64,000 nucleotides of DNA from Thermosulfuriphilus ammonigenes (GCF_011207455.1 NZ_CP048877.1:798576-862575); one strand, 5' to 3'. Numbered from the stretch's first letter, positions 7,141-15,881 are shown. The notes: a model not told the origin generated them from the letters alone. Numbers and translations are program-made.

Positions 7141-7559
7141 GTCTCCTCCAGCTCTACCAATTGCCCTCTTTTCATCTCCAGGGCATGGACATACTGCGGC
7201 TGAAAGGCCTCTTTTAGACGCTCAAAGACCTGGTAGGCCTCTTTTTCATCAGAGGCGAAGACGTCAATGGCTGCGTAGCCATTTTCTGGCCAGGTGTGGA
7301 TAAAGATGTGGGACTCAGGAAAGGTGGCTTTGGCCGAGACCCCATAGGGATTAAACTGGTAGCTGACCACTTCCCCACCTTTGTCTTTGCCCCCGGCGTA
7401 CTCCAAAGCCAGCTCCACTTTCCCGGCATCGGCCAGAAGATGGAAAGGAGAATGCCACATTTCAATCAGCAGGTGGGTGCTGATGTAACAACTGGGGGCC
7501 GTATGGGCCTCCTGGGTGGGCAACTTCTCAACCTGACAGACAGGGGCCATCACTGCCAT
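7137..7559 (-). CDS. speD: SpeD/SpeH-family pyruvoyl decarboxylase with missing active-site cysteine
   Basis: The protein is 140 aa, a class 1B S-adenosylmethionine decarboxylase relative. The self-cleavage Ser that becomes the pyruvoyl group is Ser83 in PESHIFIHTWPE, and the processing His is His88. In the Thermotoga enzyme the catalytic Cys lies 20 residues after the pyruvoyl Ser, in a TCG motif; here that position is Ser103 in VFASDEK. An N-terminal tail of about 20 residues precedes the core. The start at 7559 is supported by GGAGGTGA. It leads an operon with speE, which argues it still supplies the aminopropyl donor. However, SpeD homologues are known to have changed into arginine or ornithine decarboxylases, so the substrate is open. 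Confidence 0.85.
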   Translation of the reverse strand: MAVMAPVCQVEKLPTQEAHTAPSCYISTHLLIEMWHSPFHLLADAGKVELALEYAGGKDKGGEVVSYQFNPYGVSAKATFPESHIFIHTWPENGYAAIDVFASDEKEAYQVFERLKEAFQPQYVHALEMKRGQLVELEET

Positions 7560-7606
7560 AGCTCACCTCCCCCCAGGCCTTAGCCCGGTCTTTTAAGAAA
7601 ATTTAA

Positions 7607-7644
7607 GGCTCGTAACTGTTTGGGGAGCCCAAACAGCCAGAGCC
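7607..7644 (-). terminator. Hairpin terminator after tRNA-Pro
   Basis: A perfect 9-bp stem CTGTTTGGG/CCCAAACAG (7616-7624 and 7628-7636, loop of 3) lies inside an outer stem GGCTC/GAGCC (7607-7611/7640-7644). On the minus strand it is followed by TTAAATTTTCTT. It lies between the tRNA-Pro 3' end and speD, so it should end tRNA transcription or attenuate read-through into speD. Confidence 0.7.
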
Positions 7645-7658
7645 CTTGATCTCAACGG

Positions 7659-7735
7659 TGGTCGGGACGGGCGGATTTGAACCGCCGACCCCCTACACCC
7701 CAAGCAGGTGCGCTTCCAGGCTGCGCCACGTCCCG
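7659..7735 (-). tRNA. tRNA-Pro (anticodon GGG)
   Basis: Reading the minus strand gives a full cloverleaf: acceptor CGGGACG/CGTCCCG, D arm with GGCGCAGCCTGG, anticodon stem CCTGC/GTAGG enclosing the loop TTGGGGT (anticodon GGG), and T arm GGTTCAAATCC. The discriminator is A and the 3' CCA is encoded. Length is 77 bases with CCA. Confidence 0.95.
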
Positions 7736-7744
7736 GCCAGCTCC

Positions 7745-7773
7745 TTTTTAATCAGCAGGAAAGGTTTTGTCAA
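7745..7773 (-). promoter_or_regulatory. Sigma-70-type promoter of tRNA-Pro
   Basis: On the minus strand, TTGACA (7768-7773) is separated by 17 bases from TAAAAA (7745-7750). The predicted transcript start is a few bases before the tRNA 5' end at 7735. Confidence 0.65.
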
Positions 7774-7917
7774 CAAGGCCTGGAGACCGAAAGCCCCGGG
7801 ATCAGCCCCCTCTGAGAACCGCCACCCCCAAAAATAAAAAAGGGAAGATCAGACCTAAAATTTTTTACAAATAGCCGATATAAAAACGTAGAGGTGGTTA
7901 ATAAGGTTTTTTAGGGG

Positions 7918-7941
7918 ATACTAGGTAATTTTGCCTAGTAT
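7918..7941. repeat. Perfect 8-bp inverted repeat upstream of the acyltransferase gene
   Basis: ATACTAGG (7918-7925) and CCTAGTAT (7934-7941) flank an 8-base loop, 71 bases before the acyltransferase start. The 276-base gap 7736-8011 otherwise holds only the tRNA-Pro promoter and AT-rich sequence. It could be an operator or a hairpin in the leader. The segments ACTAGGTA and TTTGCCTA recur in another repeat at 42181-42218. Confidence 0.45.
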
Positions 7942-8011
7942 TTCTCCTGATCTGGTCGTCGTCTCTGAAAAAAGAACTGCCGCCGGCAAAATCCCAAAAG
8001 GAGGTTTAGTT

Positions 8012-8962
8012 ATGTGGGTATCTGGTTTAAAAAAACTAAACATTAGTGTCTTTTTTCAACTTCCAGTAAACGTCTTCCTGGTTCGTCATCTGCCACTGGG
8101 GCTCTATCGCCTTTACTTGTGGATGTTGGGTTTTCTGTTTCTTCTCTTTAAGGAAAAAACCCGCCGTAACGTAATTGTGGGGCTTAATTACCTAACCAGG
8201 GCCAAACCCCTCCCCCAAATGCTCCCTATCTATGTCCTTAAGACCTATCTCGGCATTTTTGAACATTATCTGGAAAAACTCCTCCTTGGCTATCGTCCCC
8301 TATCCGAAATGATCGACTTCCTCCGCCCCAGACTGAGGGTATCCAAAAGATATCTGCTTGATCAGATCAAGGGGAAAGGGGCCATTCTGGTCACCGGACA
8401 TTTCGGAGCCGTGGAGTTTCTTCCCCTGGCCCTGGCCCTTTTAGGCCATAAAGTGGCCATCATTTGTCGTTTTAAGCGACCAGAGCTTAAAAGAGAACTC
8501 AGTCGGCGGGCCCAAAAAATGGGGGTTCAGATTATCGACGCCAATGAAGGCCACGTGGCCACTAGGGCCATTGGCCTCCTTAAACAGGGCTATATTTTGA
8601 TCACCGAATGTGACGAATTTGAAAACTGGCGTCCCTATCCGGATCGCCACACTCTCTTTCTCGGAGCCAGAGTGCCTCTAGACCGAACCCTCGATATCTT
8701 CTATCGACGGGCCCGGTGCCCTGTACTCCTGGGGCTTATGCGTCGTGATGAAAATGGCTATACCCTCTGCCTTGAGCCCCTGGCCGGGGGAAGGGAACAT
8801 GCCGAAATCGCTGCCAGGGCTTTAAAAGTTCTTGAAAAATATATTCTAGAGAGCCCCGAACAGTGGTATCAGTGGCCAGAGGCCGTGGAAGAGCTACAGC
8901 CATATATCAATTGGGATGAAAACTATGCGCCTGAGACTCTATCGCCTGCGTCTTCCCTTTAA
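8012..8962 (+). CDS. LpxL/HtrB-family lipid A acyltransferase-like protein
   Basis: About 316 aa. This family adds secondary acyl chains to lipid A or related glycolipids at the inner membrane. A membrane segment is seen at about residues 33-46 (LYLWMLGFLFLLFK), and the catalytic HX4E motif is H130-F-G-A-V-E135 in VTGHFGAVEFLPLAL. I start at ATG 8012 because AAAGGAGG precedes it; the frame is open upstream but poorly suited as protein. The gene end overlaps the start of the enolase-superfamily gene by about 38 bases. Exact acyl donor and acceptor are not readable. Confidence 0.85.
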   Translation: MWVSGLKKLNISVFFQLPVNVFLVRHLPLGLYRLYLWMLGFLFLLFKEKTRRNVIVGLNYLTRAKPLPQMLPIYVLKTYLGIFEHYLEKLLLGYRPLSEMIDFLRPRLRVSKRYLLDQIKGKGAILVTGHFGAVEFLPLALALLGHKVAIICRFKRPELKRELSRRAQKMGVQIIDANEGHVATRAIGLLKQGYILITECDEFENWRPYPDRHTLFLGARVPLDRTLDIFYRRARCPVLLGLMRRDENGYTLCLEPLAGGREHAEIAARALKVLEKYILESPEQWYQWPEAVEELQPYINWDENYAPETLSPASSL

Positions 8963-10049
8963 ACTCTCGGTGGACCACAGTTTGGCCCGCAGAAAAATGA
9001 CTGAAGGGCTGATTGTCCTTTGGGAAAAGGAGGGGTTAATTGGCCTGGGGGAGGGATGCCCTCGAGAGTATGTCACCGGAGAGGCCCCTCTCCAGGCCTA
9101 TAGGGTAGCCCAGCGTCTGGCCCGGCTCATTATCCAAGAGGGGATTTCATCCCCTTCTGGTCTGGATCAGGCGGTAAGATCTCTCGGACTCGAGGCCTTC
9201 CCTTCGGTAATCTGCGCCTTTGAGCTCGCCCTGCTGGACCTCATGGGTCAAGCGCGGAACCTACCCCTCTGGGGCCTATTCAGCCCCGAGCCCCGAAATC
9301 TCAAATTCGTCTACAGCCTTGTTCTCCCCTTTACCACTCCCCAAACCTTTACCTTCTTCGTTGAGGCAGCCCAAAAGTGGCAATTAAGGGACATCAAAGT
9401 CAAGGTGGCCCCCGGATCCGAGGAGGTGGTCAGAAGAATCCGACAAGAGCTGCCCTCCTGTAGATTGCGCCTTGATGCCAACGGTTCCTTTGAGGGCTCA
9501 GAAGCGGTAGAGTTTCTGAGACGCCTTCAAGCCGAAAAGATAGTCGCCTTTGAACAACCTTGCCCTCGCGAAGATCTAAAGGGGCTCCATGAAGTAGCCT
9601 CATCCAGACTGGCCCCGGTAATTGCCGACGAGTCTCTGGTCGATCTAAACGATGCCTTGAGGCTTATCGACCACAAGGCCTGTCAGATCTTCAACCTCCG
9701 CTTATCCAAATGTGCCGGACTCAGGCGAACCCTGGCCCTCTGGGCTCTAGCCAGGTCAGCCGGCCTCAGGGTTCAAATCGGTTGTCACGTGGGAGAGACA
9801 GGCATCTTATCCATGGCCGGCCGCCACCTGGCTAGCCTGATAGATGAGGTCGTCTTCCTTGAGGGAAGCTACAGTCCCTGGCTCCTTGAAGAAGACCTTG
9901 TCACGGAAACCGTAGCCTTTGGCCTCGGGGGAAAGGCTTCTCCCCCATCCCGTCCCGGTCTAGGGCTTACCCTCCGGGAAGAGGTCCTCTCTACCTTTGG
10001 GGAGAAACTCGGGGTTTTTTCTAAAAAAAGAAGTGTAGGCCCACCGTAA
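8925..10049 (+). CDS. Enolase-superfamily enzyme, probable dipeptide (L-Ala-D/L-Glu) epimerase
   Basis: About 374 aa with a capping N-terminal domain and a TIM barrel. The muconate-lactonizing subgroup residues are all present: K-x-K at 158/160 (DIKVKV), metal ligands D184 (RLDANGSF), E210 (FEQP) and D235 (ADES), and Lys262 (RLSKCAG). GCHVGETGILSMAGRHLA near the end is typical of dipeptide epimerases. An N-acylamino acid racemase or o-succinylbenzoate synthase is an alternative. Peptidoglycan recycling would fit a dipeptide epimerase. ATG 8916 is a second possible start; neither has a strong ribosome-binding site. The 3' end overlaps the convergent fadL-like gene by 29 bases. Confidence 0.8.
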   Translation: MRLRLYRLRLPFKLSVDHSLARRKMTEGLIVLWEKEGLIGLGEGCPREYVTGEAPLQAYRVAQRLARLIIQEGISSPSGLDQAVRSLGLEAFPSVICAFELALLDLMGQARNLPLWGLFSPEPRNLKFVYSLVLPFTTPQTFTFFVEAAQKWQLRDIKVKVAPGSEEVVRRIRQELPSCRLRLDANGSFEGSEAVEFLRRLQAEKIVAFEQPCPREDLKGLHEVASSRLAPVIADESLVDLNDALRLIDHKACQIFNLRLSKCAGLRRTLALWALARSAGLRVQIGCHVGETGILSMAGRHLASLIDEVVFLEGSYSPWLLEEDLVTETVAFGLGGKASPPSRPGLGLTLREEVLSTFGEKLGVFSKKRSVGPP

Positions 10050-11277
10050 GGAGGTGAACGCGGATACGATAATCACCATTGGCCTTAAGAGGCTCTGGAA
10101 GGCTAGAAAGAACCTGGTTCTGTTTGGGGGCCCAGCGGGTAAAAATGTAATTGTAAGCTAAAGAAAAACGAAAATCGGCCCGGGGGCTGGCTGTAATCCC
10201 CAAGGCTAGAATCCGCCGGTTAGAATCCGGAAGCTGAGGATCCCGATATTTAGACGGGGCCGGCCCCTGATCCAGACAATAGCCGGCCATAAGAGTGTAT
10301 CCATCTGCCTGGTAGCGTACTCCCAGCCGGTAGGCCAGGACATCTTGCCAATCCTTAGGCTGGATAAAGACCCTGGTTGATTTACCCGGAGGCCCTAAGG
10401 GATCGGAGAAAATGATCTTCATCTCTTCATAGGTGGACCAGCCTGTCCAGGAAAGATCAAACTCCATCCTCAGACGAGAGGTAAGCTTTAAGGCCAAGCC
10501 GGCGGATAGCATCGGGGGAAGGGTCAGGCGTCCGGTAGCCCTGGTGTCTGGATAATAGGCTTTTACTGCGGAAGGCACGTAAAAACGGGCCTCAGCCTCT
10601 TTAAAACGCAGGTGAACCTTGCTCCGGTAAGAAAGTCCCAAAGACATGGCCCCCCAATGGTAAAGAAGCCCCAGATTGTAACCATAGCCCCAATCATCTC
10701 CGGTGAGCTTTTGGTGGCCATCGGCCAAGCCTAGCGAGCCAAACCAAAGCCTTCTTTGAAGATTGAGATCGGCATAGACAATATTAAATCCAGCTCCGAA
10801 AGAAAGATTATCTCTTAACTTAACGGCTACCGTGGGATTGGTCACCATGGTCCTAAGACGTGAATAAGTAGTTACATAGCGACCGGTCCAGTTGCTATCC
10901 CAAACAGTAGCCAAACCGTATAGGGAATAAGCACCCACGGCTCCAGCTATTCGACTGTTCAAAGGAGTGCTGAGATAAAGAAAGGGAGGTGCCTGAAGAC
11001 GATCTACAGTCTCTTCCTTATTGAGACCTTGATATTCTACCTTAGAGGCCACTAAGCTCAATCCCGCATAGGCCTGAGGCCCTTCCAAAAAGGCCAATCC
11101 AGCCGGATTGTAAAAGACAGCCGAAGGGTTGTCGGCCTGGGCAACGAAGGCGTTAGCCTGGGCCACAGCCTCTGCCCCCTGAAGGAGGTTGACAAAACCG
11201 GCAGCCGAAACATCCTTTGAGGAGAAAGTCATAACTAAGCCCAAAATTAAACCAAGCAAAGAGGCGATGAGCGTCAT
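10021..11277 (-). CDS. OmpP1/FadL/TodX-family outer-membrane transport protein
   Basis: The protein is 418 aa. A signal peptide covers residues 1-26 (LLGLILGLVMTFSS...VSAA). The mature start GFVNLLQGAEAVAQANAFVA and the DNPSAVFYNPAGLAFLEG motif are diagnostic of FadL-type porins, which move hydrophobic compounds such as long-chain fatty acids across the outer membrane. The C-terminus ends in aromatic residues (VGLHFFF), as expected for a beta barrel. GAGG lies upstream of the ATG. It converges on the epimerase gene. Confidence 0.9.
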   Translation of the reverse strand: MTLIASLLGLILGLVMTFSSKDVSAAGFVNLLQGAEAVAQANAFVAQADNPSAVFYNPAGLAFLEGPQAYAGLSLVASKVEYQGLNKEETVDRLQAPPFLYLSTPLNSRIAGAVGAYSLYGLATVWDSNWTGRYVTTYSRLRTMVTNPTVAVKLRDNLSFGAGFNIVYADLNLQRRLWFGSLGLADGHQKLTGDDWGYGYNLGLLYHWGAMSLGLSYRSKVHLRFKEAEARFYVPSAVKAYYPDTRATGRLTLPPMLSAGLALKLTSRLRMEFDLSWTGWSTYEEMKIIFSDPLGPPGKSTRVFIQPKDWQDVLAYRLGVRYQADGYTLMAGYCLDQGPAPSKYRDPQLPDSNRRILALGITASPRADFRFSLAYNYIFTRWAPKQNQVLSSLPEPLKANGDYRIRVHLLTVGLHFFF

Positions 11278-11345
11278 GATTAAAACCTCAGAGGATTTGT
11301 CTAGTTATTTTATTTAGGCTGGTTTTCTTAGTTAGCATACTCAAA

Positions 11346-11846
11346 ATGGTTTCCCAAGCCAAAGAAGCACGACTTTCTTTCCGGCGGGCCCAGAGAGAGG
11401 ATCTGGGGAAAATCGTCGAACTCTCAAAAGAGGCCTTTGCCGCCTATGGCCCTTATGGCCGGATCGTTGCCCGCTGGTTTGAGGAGCCGACAGTAGCCAC
11501 CTTTGTCCTTGAAAGAGAAGAAGAGTTTCTGGGTTTCGGAATGATCGGTCCCTTTATCTGGTTCCCCTGGCTCCCGGTGGCAGAGCTTATGGCCATCGCC
11601 CTGATCCCTCAGGCTAGAGGTCAGGGTCTGGGCAAAGTCCTTTTGGATATGCTGGAGAAAGAAGCCCGCAAGCAGCGACTTTTGGCCCTAAGGCTTCACA
11701 CCGGAACAGGCAACCGGCGGGCCATTGCCCTCTTTCGGAAGGCCGGCTACCGGACTCTCAGGGTGATAAAGACCTACTATCCCAGTGGCCTTGACGCCTT
11801 GGAGATGTGGAAGAAGCTCTGGTCTGTCTCCGAGCCTCCCTCTTAG
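11346..11846 (+). CDS. GNAT-family N-acetyltransferase
   Basis: The protein is 166 aa, a single acetyltransferase domain. The acetyl-CoA binding motif A is IALIPQARGQGLGKVLLDML (about residues 80-99), and motif B includes [22 protein letters not shown]. Start at ATG 11346 has no clear ribosome-binding site. The last 89 bases overlap the 3' end of the degenerate helicase gene on the other strand, so both C-termini are encoded by the same DNA. The target (RimI-like protein N-terminus or small molecule) cannot be told. Confidence 0.85.
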   Translation: MVSQAKEARLSFRRAQREDLGKIVELSKEAFAAYGPYGRIVARWFEEPTVATFVLEREEEFLGFGMIGPFIWFPWLPVAELMAIALIPQARGQGLGKVLLDMLEKEARKQRLLALRLHTGTGNRRAIALFRKAGYRTLRVIKTYYPSGLDALEMWKKLWSVSEPPS

Positions 11847-12966
11847 GCCTGGCCCAGACAACGGTCATTTTCTCGCCGAGGGCCTTTTCTATCTCCTCCA
11901 GGCTAAAGGCCCCGGTCTCATCACAGAGATTTATTACCTGCGCCCCAGAAGGCAGGGAGCCGATCCGAAGCAGGAATTCATCGGCGGTGGCCGGAAGATC
12001 ATAGTTGATAAGGCACCGGGTCTTAAGGAGGTCTAGGTAGGGAACGGACTCGTCAGTAGTCACCAAAATGGCAGCCCGCTGGCTGTTAAAGCGACGGATA
12101 AGCTCAAGCCTTTGCCGAGGCTGGGACTCCGGCAGCAGACAGAGAGTCAGGAAACCATGTCGCTTTAGATCCCCGGAGAGGGCCTTAGCTACCAGTTCAT
12201 TGGCCGTAAAGATAATTACTCGTCTCCGCCCCATTTCTTTGAGGAGTTCAAGGAGCAGAGCGAACTTTTCCTTCTGACTCACATGATAGAGACGAAACCG
12301 AAGCTCACCTGGCCGCCGGGGCCGTCTTCCCCAGAAGAGCTCAAAAGGTCGTTGCAGGAGACGATAGGCCCAAGAGACCGCCTCGTAAGAGACTTGGTTA
12401 AGGAAGACCATAATTTTTTGGGGGCGTAACCCTTCCACGATGGAAAGCTCCTTGAGCATAGCCTCTGGCTCATCCACCACCAGAAGCCTTATGGAGGAGG
12501 GGTCAAGGAGCCGCCATTTGAATATTTTGGTCAGCCACCGGGGAGTGGAGATAATCAAACGGGCCCCCTTTTCTAGCTCTTTCATTTGAAAAGAGAGCTC
12601 TTCTTTGCTCCCCCCGAAAAAAAGAGTCGATATCCCCGTGTCCTCAGCCAGGGTCTCGGCCTCCTGAGCCAGAGACCGAGCCCTTTTTTCCTGAGGGGTG
12701 AGGATCAAGGCCCGCCCCTCGTGTCTCAAGAGGTATTGAAGGCTGCCCAGAAGATAGGCCGTGGCCTTGCCACTTCCGCGGGGGGCTTCAACAAGAAGCT
12801 CTTCATCCTCAGCCAGAATATGGGGAAGACAAAAATCTTGAAAAATGGTGGTCCGCTTAAGCCCTATGCGCTTAAGGTTAAGCTTAAGCTTTTCGTCTAA
12901 AGAGAAGGCGTCAAAGGGACGCCCCAGAGGTTCAAGGAGAAGTCTGCTCCGTGCCTCTGCCTCCAT
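11758..12966 (-). CDS. Degenerate DEAD-box helicase-like protein
   Basis: The protein is 402 aa with the two-RecA-domain layout of DEAD-box RNA helicases, including a Q-motif-like [10 protein letters not shown] (about 42-51). The motifs are eroded: Walker A reads [10 protein letters not shown] (61-70; usual GSGKT Thr lost), motif II is DEPE (165-168), motif III SAT is FLNQ-like, motif V lacks RGLD (DESVPYLD), and motif VI is [10 protein letters not shown] instead of HRIGRTGRAG. Strand-separating ATPase activity is doubtful; it may be an RNA-binding scaffold. Start at 12966 is supported by GGGAGGTGG and overlaps the slipin 3' end by 35 bases, so it is the third gene of the NfeD-slipin operon. 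Confidence 0.75.
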   Translation of the reverse strand: MEAEARSRLLLEPLGRPFDAFSLDEKLKLNLKRIGLKRTTIFQDFCLPHILAEDEELLVEAPRGSGKATAYLLGSLQYLLRHEGRALILTPQEKRARSLAQEAETLAEDTGISTLFFGGSKEELSFQMKELEKGARLIISTPRWLTKIFKWRLLDPSSIRLLVVDEPEAMLKELSIVEGLRPQKIMVFLNQVSYEAVSWAYRLLQRPFELFWGRRPRRPGELRFRLYHVSQKEKFALLLELLKEMGRRRVIIFTANELVAKALSGDLKRHGFLTLCLLPESQPRQRLELIRRFNSQRAAILVTTDESVPYLDLLKTRCLINYDLPATADEFLLRIGSLPSGAQVINLCDETGAFSLEEIEKALGEKMTVVWARPKREARRQTRASSTSPRRQGHWDSRSLSP

Positions 12967-13741
12967 CTTTGTCCACCTCCCTTGCTCTGACCTTGTCCAC
13001 GGTCCCTTCTATGAAAGGGCGAAAGAGATCAATAGGAATAGGGAAAAGGGTGGTTGAGTTATTCTCAGAGGCCACCTCCCTCAAGGTTTGAAGATAGCGC
13101 AACTGGATGGAAGCCGGACTCTCGGAGAGGATGCGAGCCGCCTCGGCCAGCTTCTTGGAGGCCTGCAGTTCGCCCTCGGCATTGATAATTTTAGAACGTC
13201 TCTCTCTCTCGGCCTCGGCCTGTTTGGCCATGGCCCGTTTCATCTCGTCGGGGAGGTCGATCTCTTTGATCTCTACCTTGCTTACCTTAACCCCCCACGG
13301 TTCGGTATCCTGGTCGAGGATGGCCTGAATCTTAGAGTTAAGCTTTTCTCTCTCCGAAAGGAGCTCATCCAGCTCCGCCTGCCCGCAGATGCTCCTCAAG
13401 GTAGTCTGAGCCAGCTGGCTAGTGGCAAAGAAGTAATCCTCCACCTCAATGACGGCCTTGTTGGCGTCAATTACCCGAAAATAAACCACAGCACTAACTT
13501 TCACAGAAACGTTATCCTTGGTAATGACCTCCTGGGGAGGAACATCCAGGGTAACGGTACGAAGGTCCACTTTACGCATCTTATCGATCAGGGGAATGAT
13601 AATCACCAGCCCTGGTCCTTTAGCCCCGATTACCCTTCCCAACCTGAAGACCACTCCCCGTTCGTACTCATTAAGGATCTTAAGGGCACTGAAAAGAAAA
13701 AGAACCAGAAGGAGAAACAAGAAAGAAAAAGAAATAGGCAT
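12932..13741 (-). CDS. Slipin (stomatin-like SPFH/band 7 protein)
   Basis: The protein is 269 aa. It has an N-terminal membrane hairpin (residues 4-21) and an SPFH domain beginning [22 protein letters not shown], followed by a helical region ([21 protein letters not shown]) typical of slipins. These proteins form oligomeric membrane microdomain cages. The gene follows nfeD by 12 bases with an AGGAGG site, the conserved NfeD-slipin pairing in which the NfeD protease is thought to cleave its slipin partner. Confidence 0.92.
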   Translation of the reverse strand: MPISFSFLFLLLVLFLFSALKILNEYERGVVFRLGRVIGAKGPGLVIIIPLIDKMRKVDLRTVTLDVPPQEVITKDNVSVKVSAVVYFRVIDANKAVIEVEDYFFATSQLAQTTLRSICGQAELDELLSEREKLNSKIQAILDQDTEPWGVKVSKVEIKEIDLPDEMKRAMAKQAEAERERRSKIINAEGELQASKKLAEAARILSESPASIQLRYLQTLREVASENNSTTLFPIPIDLFRPFIEGTVDKVRAREVDKDGGRGTEQTSP

Positions 13742-13753
13742 AGGGACCTCCTC

Positions 13754-15049
13754 TTAATTTGCTTCTTCAACCTTAAGGGTTAAGGCCTCTACTGCCAAGA
13801 CCTTCACTCTTCGGCCCGCAGGTATGGGATGATCGCTTCGGGCCTCCCAGATCTCTCCATGGATAAAAATCTGACCTTGATCGGGACCGACGTCACTTAT
13901 CACCCGCCCCGTGGCTCCCAAAAGGGATTCCGGGCCAGTTTGGGGAGGAGAGCGAACGGCCTTGGCCGCCAGATAGGTTATCACCGAGAGGAAAAATCCT
14001 ACTCCAATCAAAGTAGGCCAGAGGACAGACCAGGAAATTCCCACCCCGGGGGCCTTGGAAAAAAGCATCAGTGATCCGAGGGTCAGGGCGATTAACCCGG
14101 CCAGGGCCAAAAGGCCAAAACTGGCAATCTTGATCTCCAGAAAAAAGAAAACCCCGGCCAGGAGGATAAGGAGAAGACCTGCGTAGTTAACCGGCAGGGC
14201 TTTAAAGGCGAAGAAGGCCAGGGTCAAGGCCAAAGCCCCCACCACACCGGGTAAGATGGTTCCGGGGTTAGAGAGTTCGAAGTACAAACCGGCCAGGCCT
14301 ATCATCATCAGTATATAGGCAATATTGGGGTCACTGATGGTGCGGAGAATGCGTTCTCTTAACCCCTCTTTGATGGGGACAATAGACACCGATTTGGTGT
14401 CTAAACGTATCTTCCGCCCCCCGGAGACTTCCACCTCACGTCCATTGATCTTCTCCAGGAGATCTCCTAGATCCCTGGCTATCAGATCGATGACTTTAAG
14501 TCTGAGGGCCTCTTTTTCTGTAATGGATACACTTCGACGCACGGCTTCCTCAGCCCATTTGGCGTTTCTCCCCCGGGTGGTGGCAATAGTCCGGGCCAAG
14601 GCCGCCAAATCATTAACGGCCTTCTCGGCCATTTTTTGATCCTCCCTGGGGGCAGCCCCCACAGAAACAGGATGAGCGGCCCCGATATTTGTTCCCGGAG
14701 CCATAGCGGCAATATGGGCCGCCAGGGTGATCAAGGTTCCGGCAGAGGCCGCCCGGGCCCCGGAGGGTGCGACATAGACAACTACCGGCAACGGACTGTT
14801 GAGGATAGTCTTGATAATTTCTCTGGTGGCCGAGACCAGACCTCCCGGGGTATCTAAACGAATAACCAGGGCCTGCCCACCGGAGGAAGCCGCCGTCTCT
14901 ATGGCCGAAGCAATAAATTCGCTGGTAATGGGGTCAATAGCCCCCTCAATCTCTACAAAATAGACCGAAGAGGCCCAGCTGAGCCCGGAGGCCCAAAAGA
15001 CAAAAGAGAGAATCAACCCAATAAATTTGCTCCTGAAGCCGGAAGACAT
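13754..15049 (-). CDS. nfeD: NfeD-family membrane serine protease
   Basis: The protein is 431 aa. Signal peptide (1-27), then a ClpP/SppA-like protease domain (about 28-210) containing DTPGGLVSATREI and the nucleophile region SGARAASAGTLITLAAHIA, then four to five membrane helices (about 225-365), and a C-terminal OB-fold NfeD domain (ATGRVISDVGPDQGQIFIHGE). This is the long, protease-containing class that partners with slipins, and slipin follows directly. Membrane-protein quality control is the usual suggestion for the pair. Confidence 0.92.
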   Translation of the reverse strand: MSSGFRSKFIGLILSFVFWASGLSWASSVYFVEIEGAIDPITSEFIASAIETAASSGGQALVIRLDTPGGLVSATREIIKTILNSPLPVVVYVAPSGARAASAGTLITLAAHIAAMAPGTNIGAAHPVSVGAAPREDQKMAEKAVNDLAALARTIATTRGRNAKWAEEAVRRSVSITEKEALRLKVIDLIARDLGDLLEKINGREVEVSGGRKIRLDTKSVSIVPIKEGLRERILRTISDPNIAYILMMIGLAGLYFELSNPGTILPGVVGALALTLAFFAFKALPVNYAGLLLILLAGVFFFLEIKIASFGLLALAGLIALTLGSLMLFSKAPGVGISWSVLWPTLIGVGFFLSVITYLAAKAVRSPPQTGPESLLGATGRVISDVGPDQGQIFIHGEIWEARSDHPIPAGRRVKVLAVEALTLKVEEAN

Positions 15050-15194
15050 CCTGTTCTCCCTTTAAAAGGGCTATTTAAGTTTATCAAGTTAATCATCAAG
15101 AGGCCCCTATGAAGGGAGCATCTCTTAAATCATACTCCGGGCTGATACAGCCGAATCAATCCTTAAAGATTGCAAGAGAAGCTCAAAGATGGTC

Positions 15195-15881
15195 TCAAGT
15201 TCGGAAAGGGGTTTCAGCATCCAGAAGCCGTCTTATGAGCTTTAAGTCCTCCCAGGCGGCCCTTTTAAAGTTTGGATTATAGAGGAGAAAGGCCGGATGA
15301 TAGGTGGGAACGACCTGGGCCCCGTAGGCCTCAAAAACACGCCCCCGCAGCCGACCAATGGGTTCCCTGGTCTTTAGAATGGTCTGGGCGGCAAAGGTCC
15401 CCAGACAGGCTATCACCCGAGGAGAAATAACCCTGATTTGCATCTCCAAATAGGGGAAACAGGCCTCAATTTCCTCTGGACGGGGATTACGGTTTTTGGG
15501 CGGTCGACACTTAAGAACATTGGCAATATAGACCTGGCTTCGTTGAAGATCTATAGCCTTCAGCATCCGGGTAAGAAGCTGCCCGGCAGCCCCCACAAAG
15601 GGACGCCCCTGAAGATCCTCATCTCGTCCCGGAGCCTCTCCCACCAAAAGGAGGGAAGCCGATTCGCTCCCTTCACCGAAAACAATGTTGGTTCTGGTCT
15701 GATGGAGCGGACAACGTTGGCAGTCGTTTACCAGAGCCCGAACTTCAGCCATGGTTTTCGGTCGAAGGGTCTGATCCATAGCCTTACCTCCTGGCTCCCC
15801 CACAGGAAGACGGCTGAAGCCAAGTTCTCTATAGTAAGTTATCAGCGTCTCTAGGGCGGAGATAAGATCCTGATCCTTCAT
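15195..15881 (-). CDS. Uracil-DNA glycosylase, family 4 (4Fe-4S)
   Basis: About 228 aa. Removes uracil from DNA. Counting from an upstream TTG two codons earlier, four cysteines C56, C59, C127 and C143 match the iron-sulfur ligands of family 4 enzymes. Motif A is GEAPGRDEDLQGRPFVG and motif B is the C-terminal YHPAFLL. The ~45 extra N-terminal residues before the core are common in bacterial members. ATG 15881 is preferred (GGGTGG upstream). Family 4 enzymes are widespread in thermophiles, consistent with the organism inferred here. Confidence 0.92.
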   Translation of the reverse strand: MKDQDLISALETLITYYRELGFSRLPVGEPGGKAMDQTLRPKTMAEVRALVNDCQRCPLHQTRTNIVFGEGSESASLLLVGEAPGRDEDLQGRPFVGAAGQLLTRMLKAIDLQRSQVYIANVLKCRPPKNRNPRPEEIEACFPYLEMQIRVISPRVIACLGTFAAQTILKTREPIGRLRGRVFEAYGAQVVPTYHPAFLLYNPNFKRAAWEDLKLIRRLLDAETPFRT

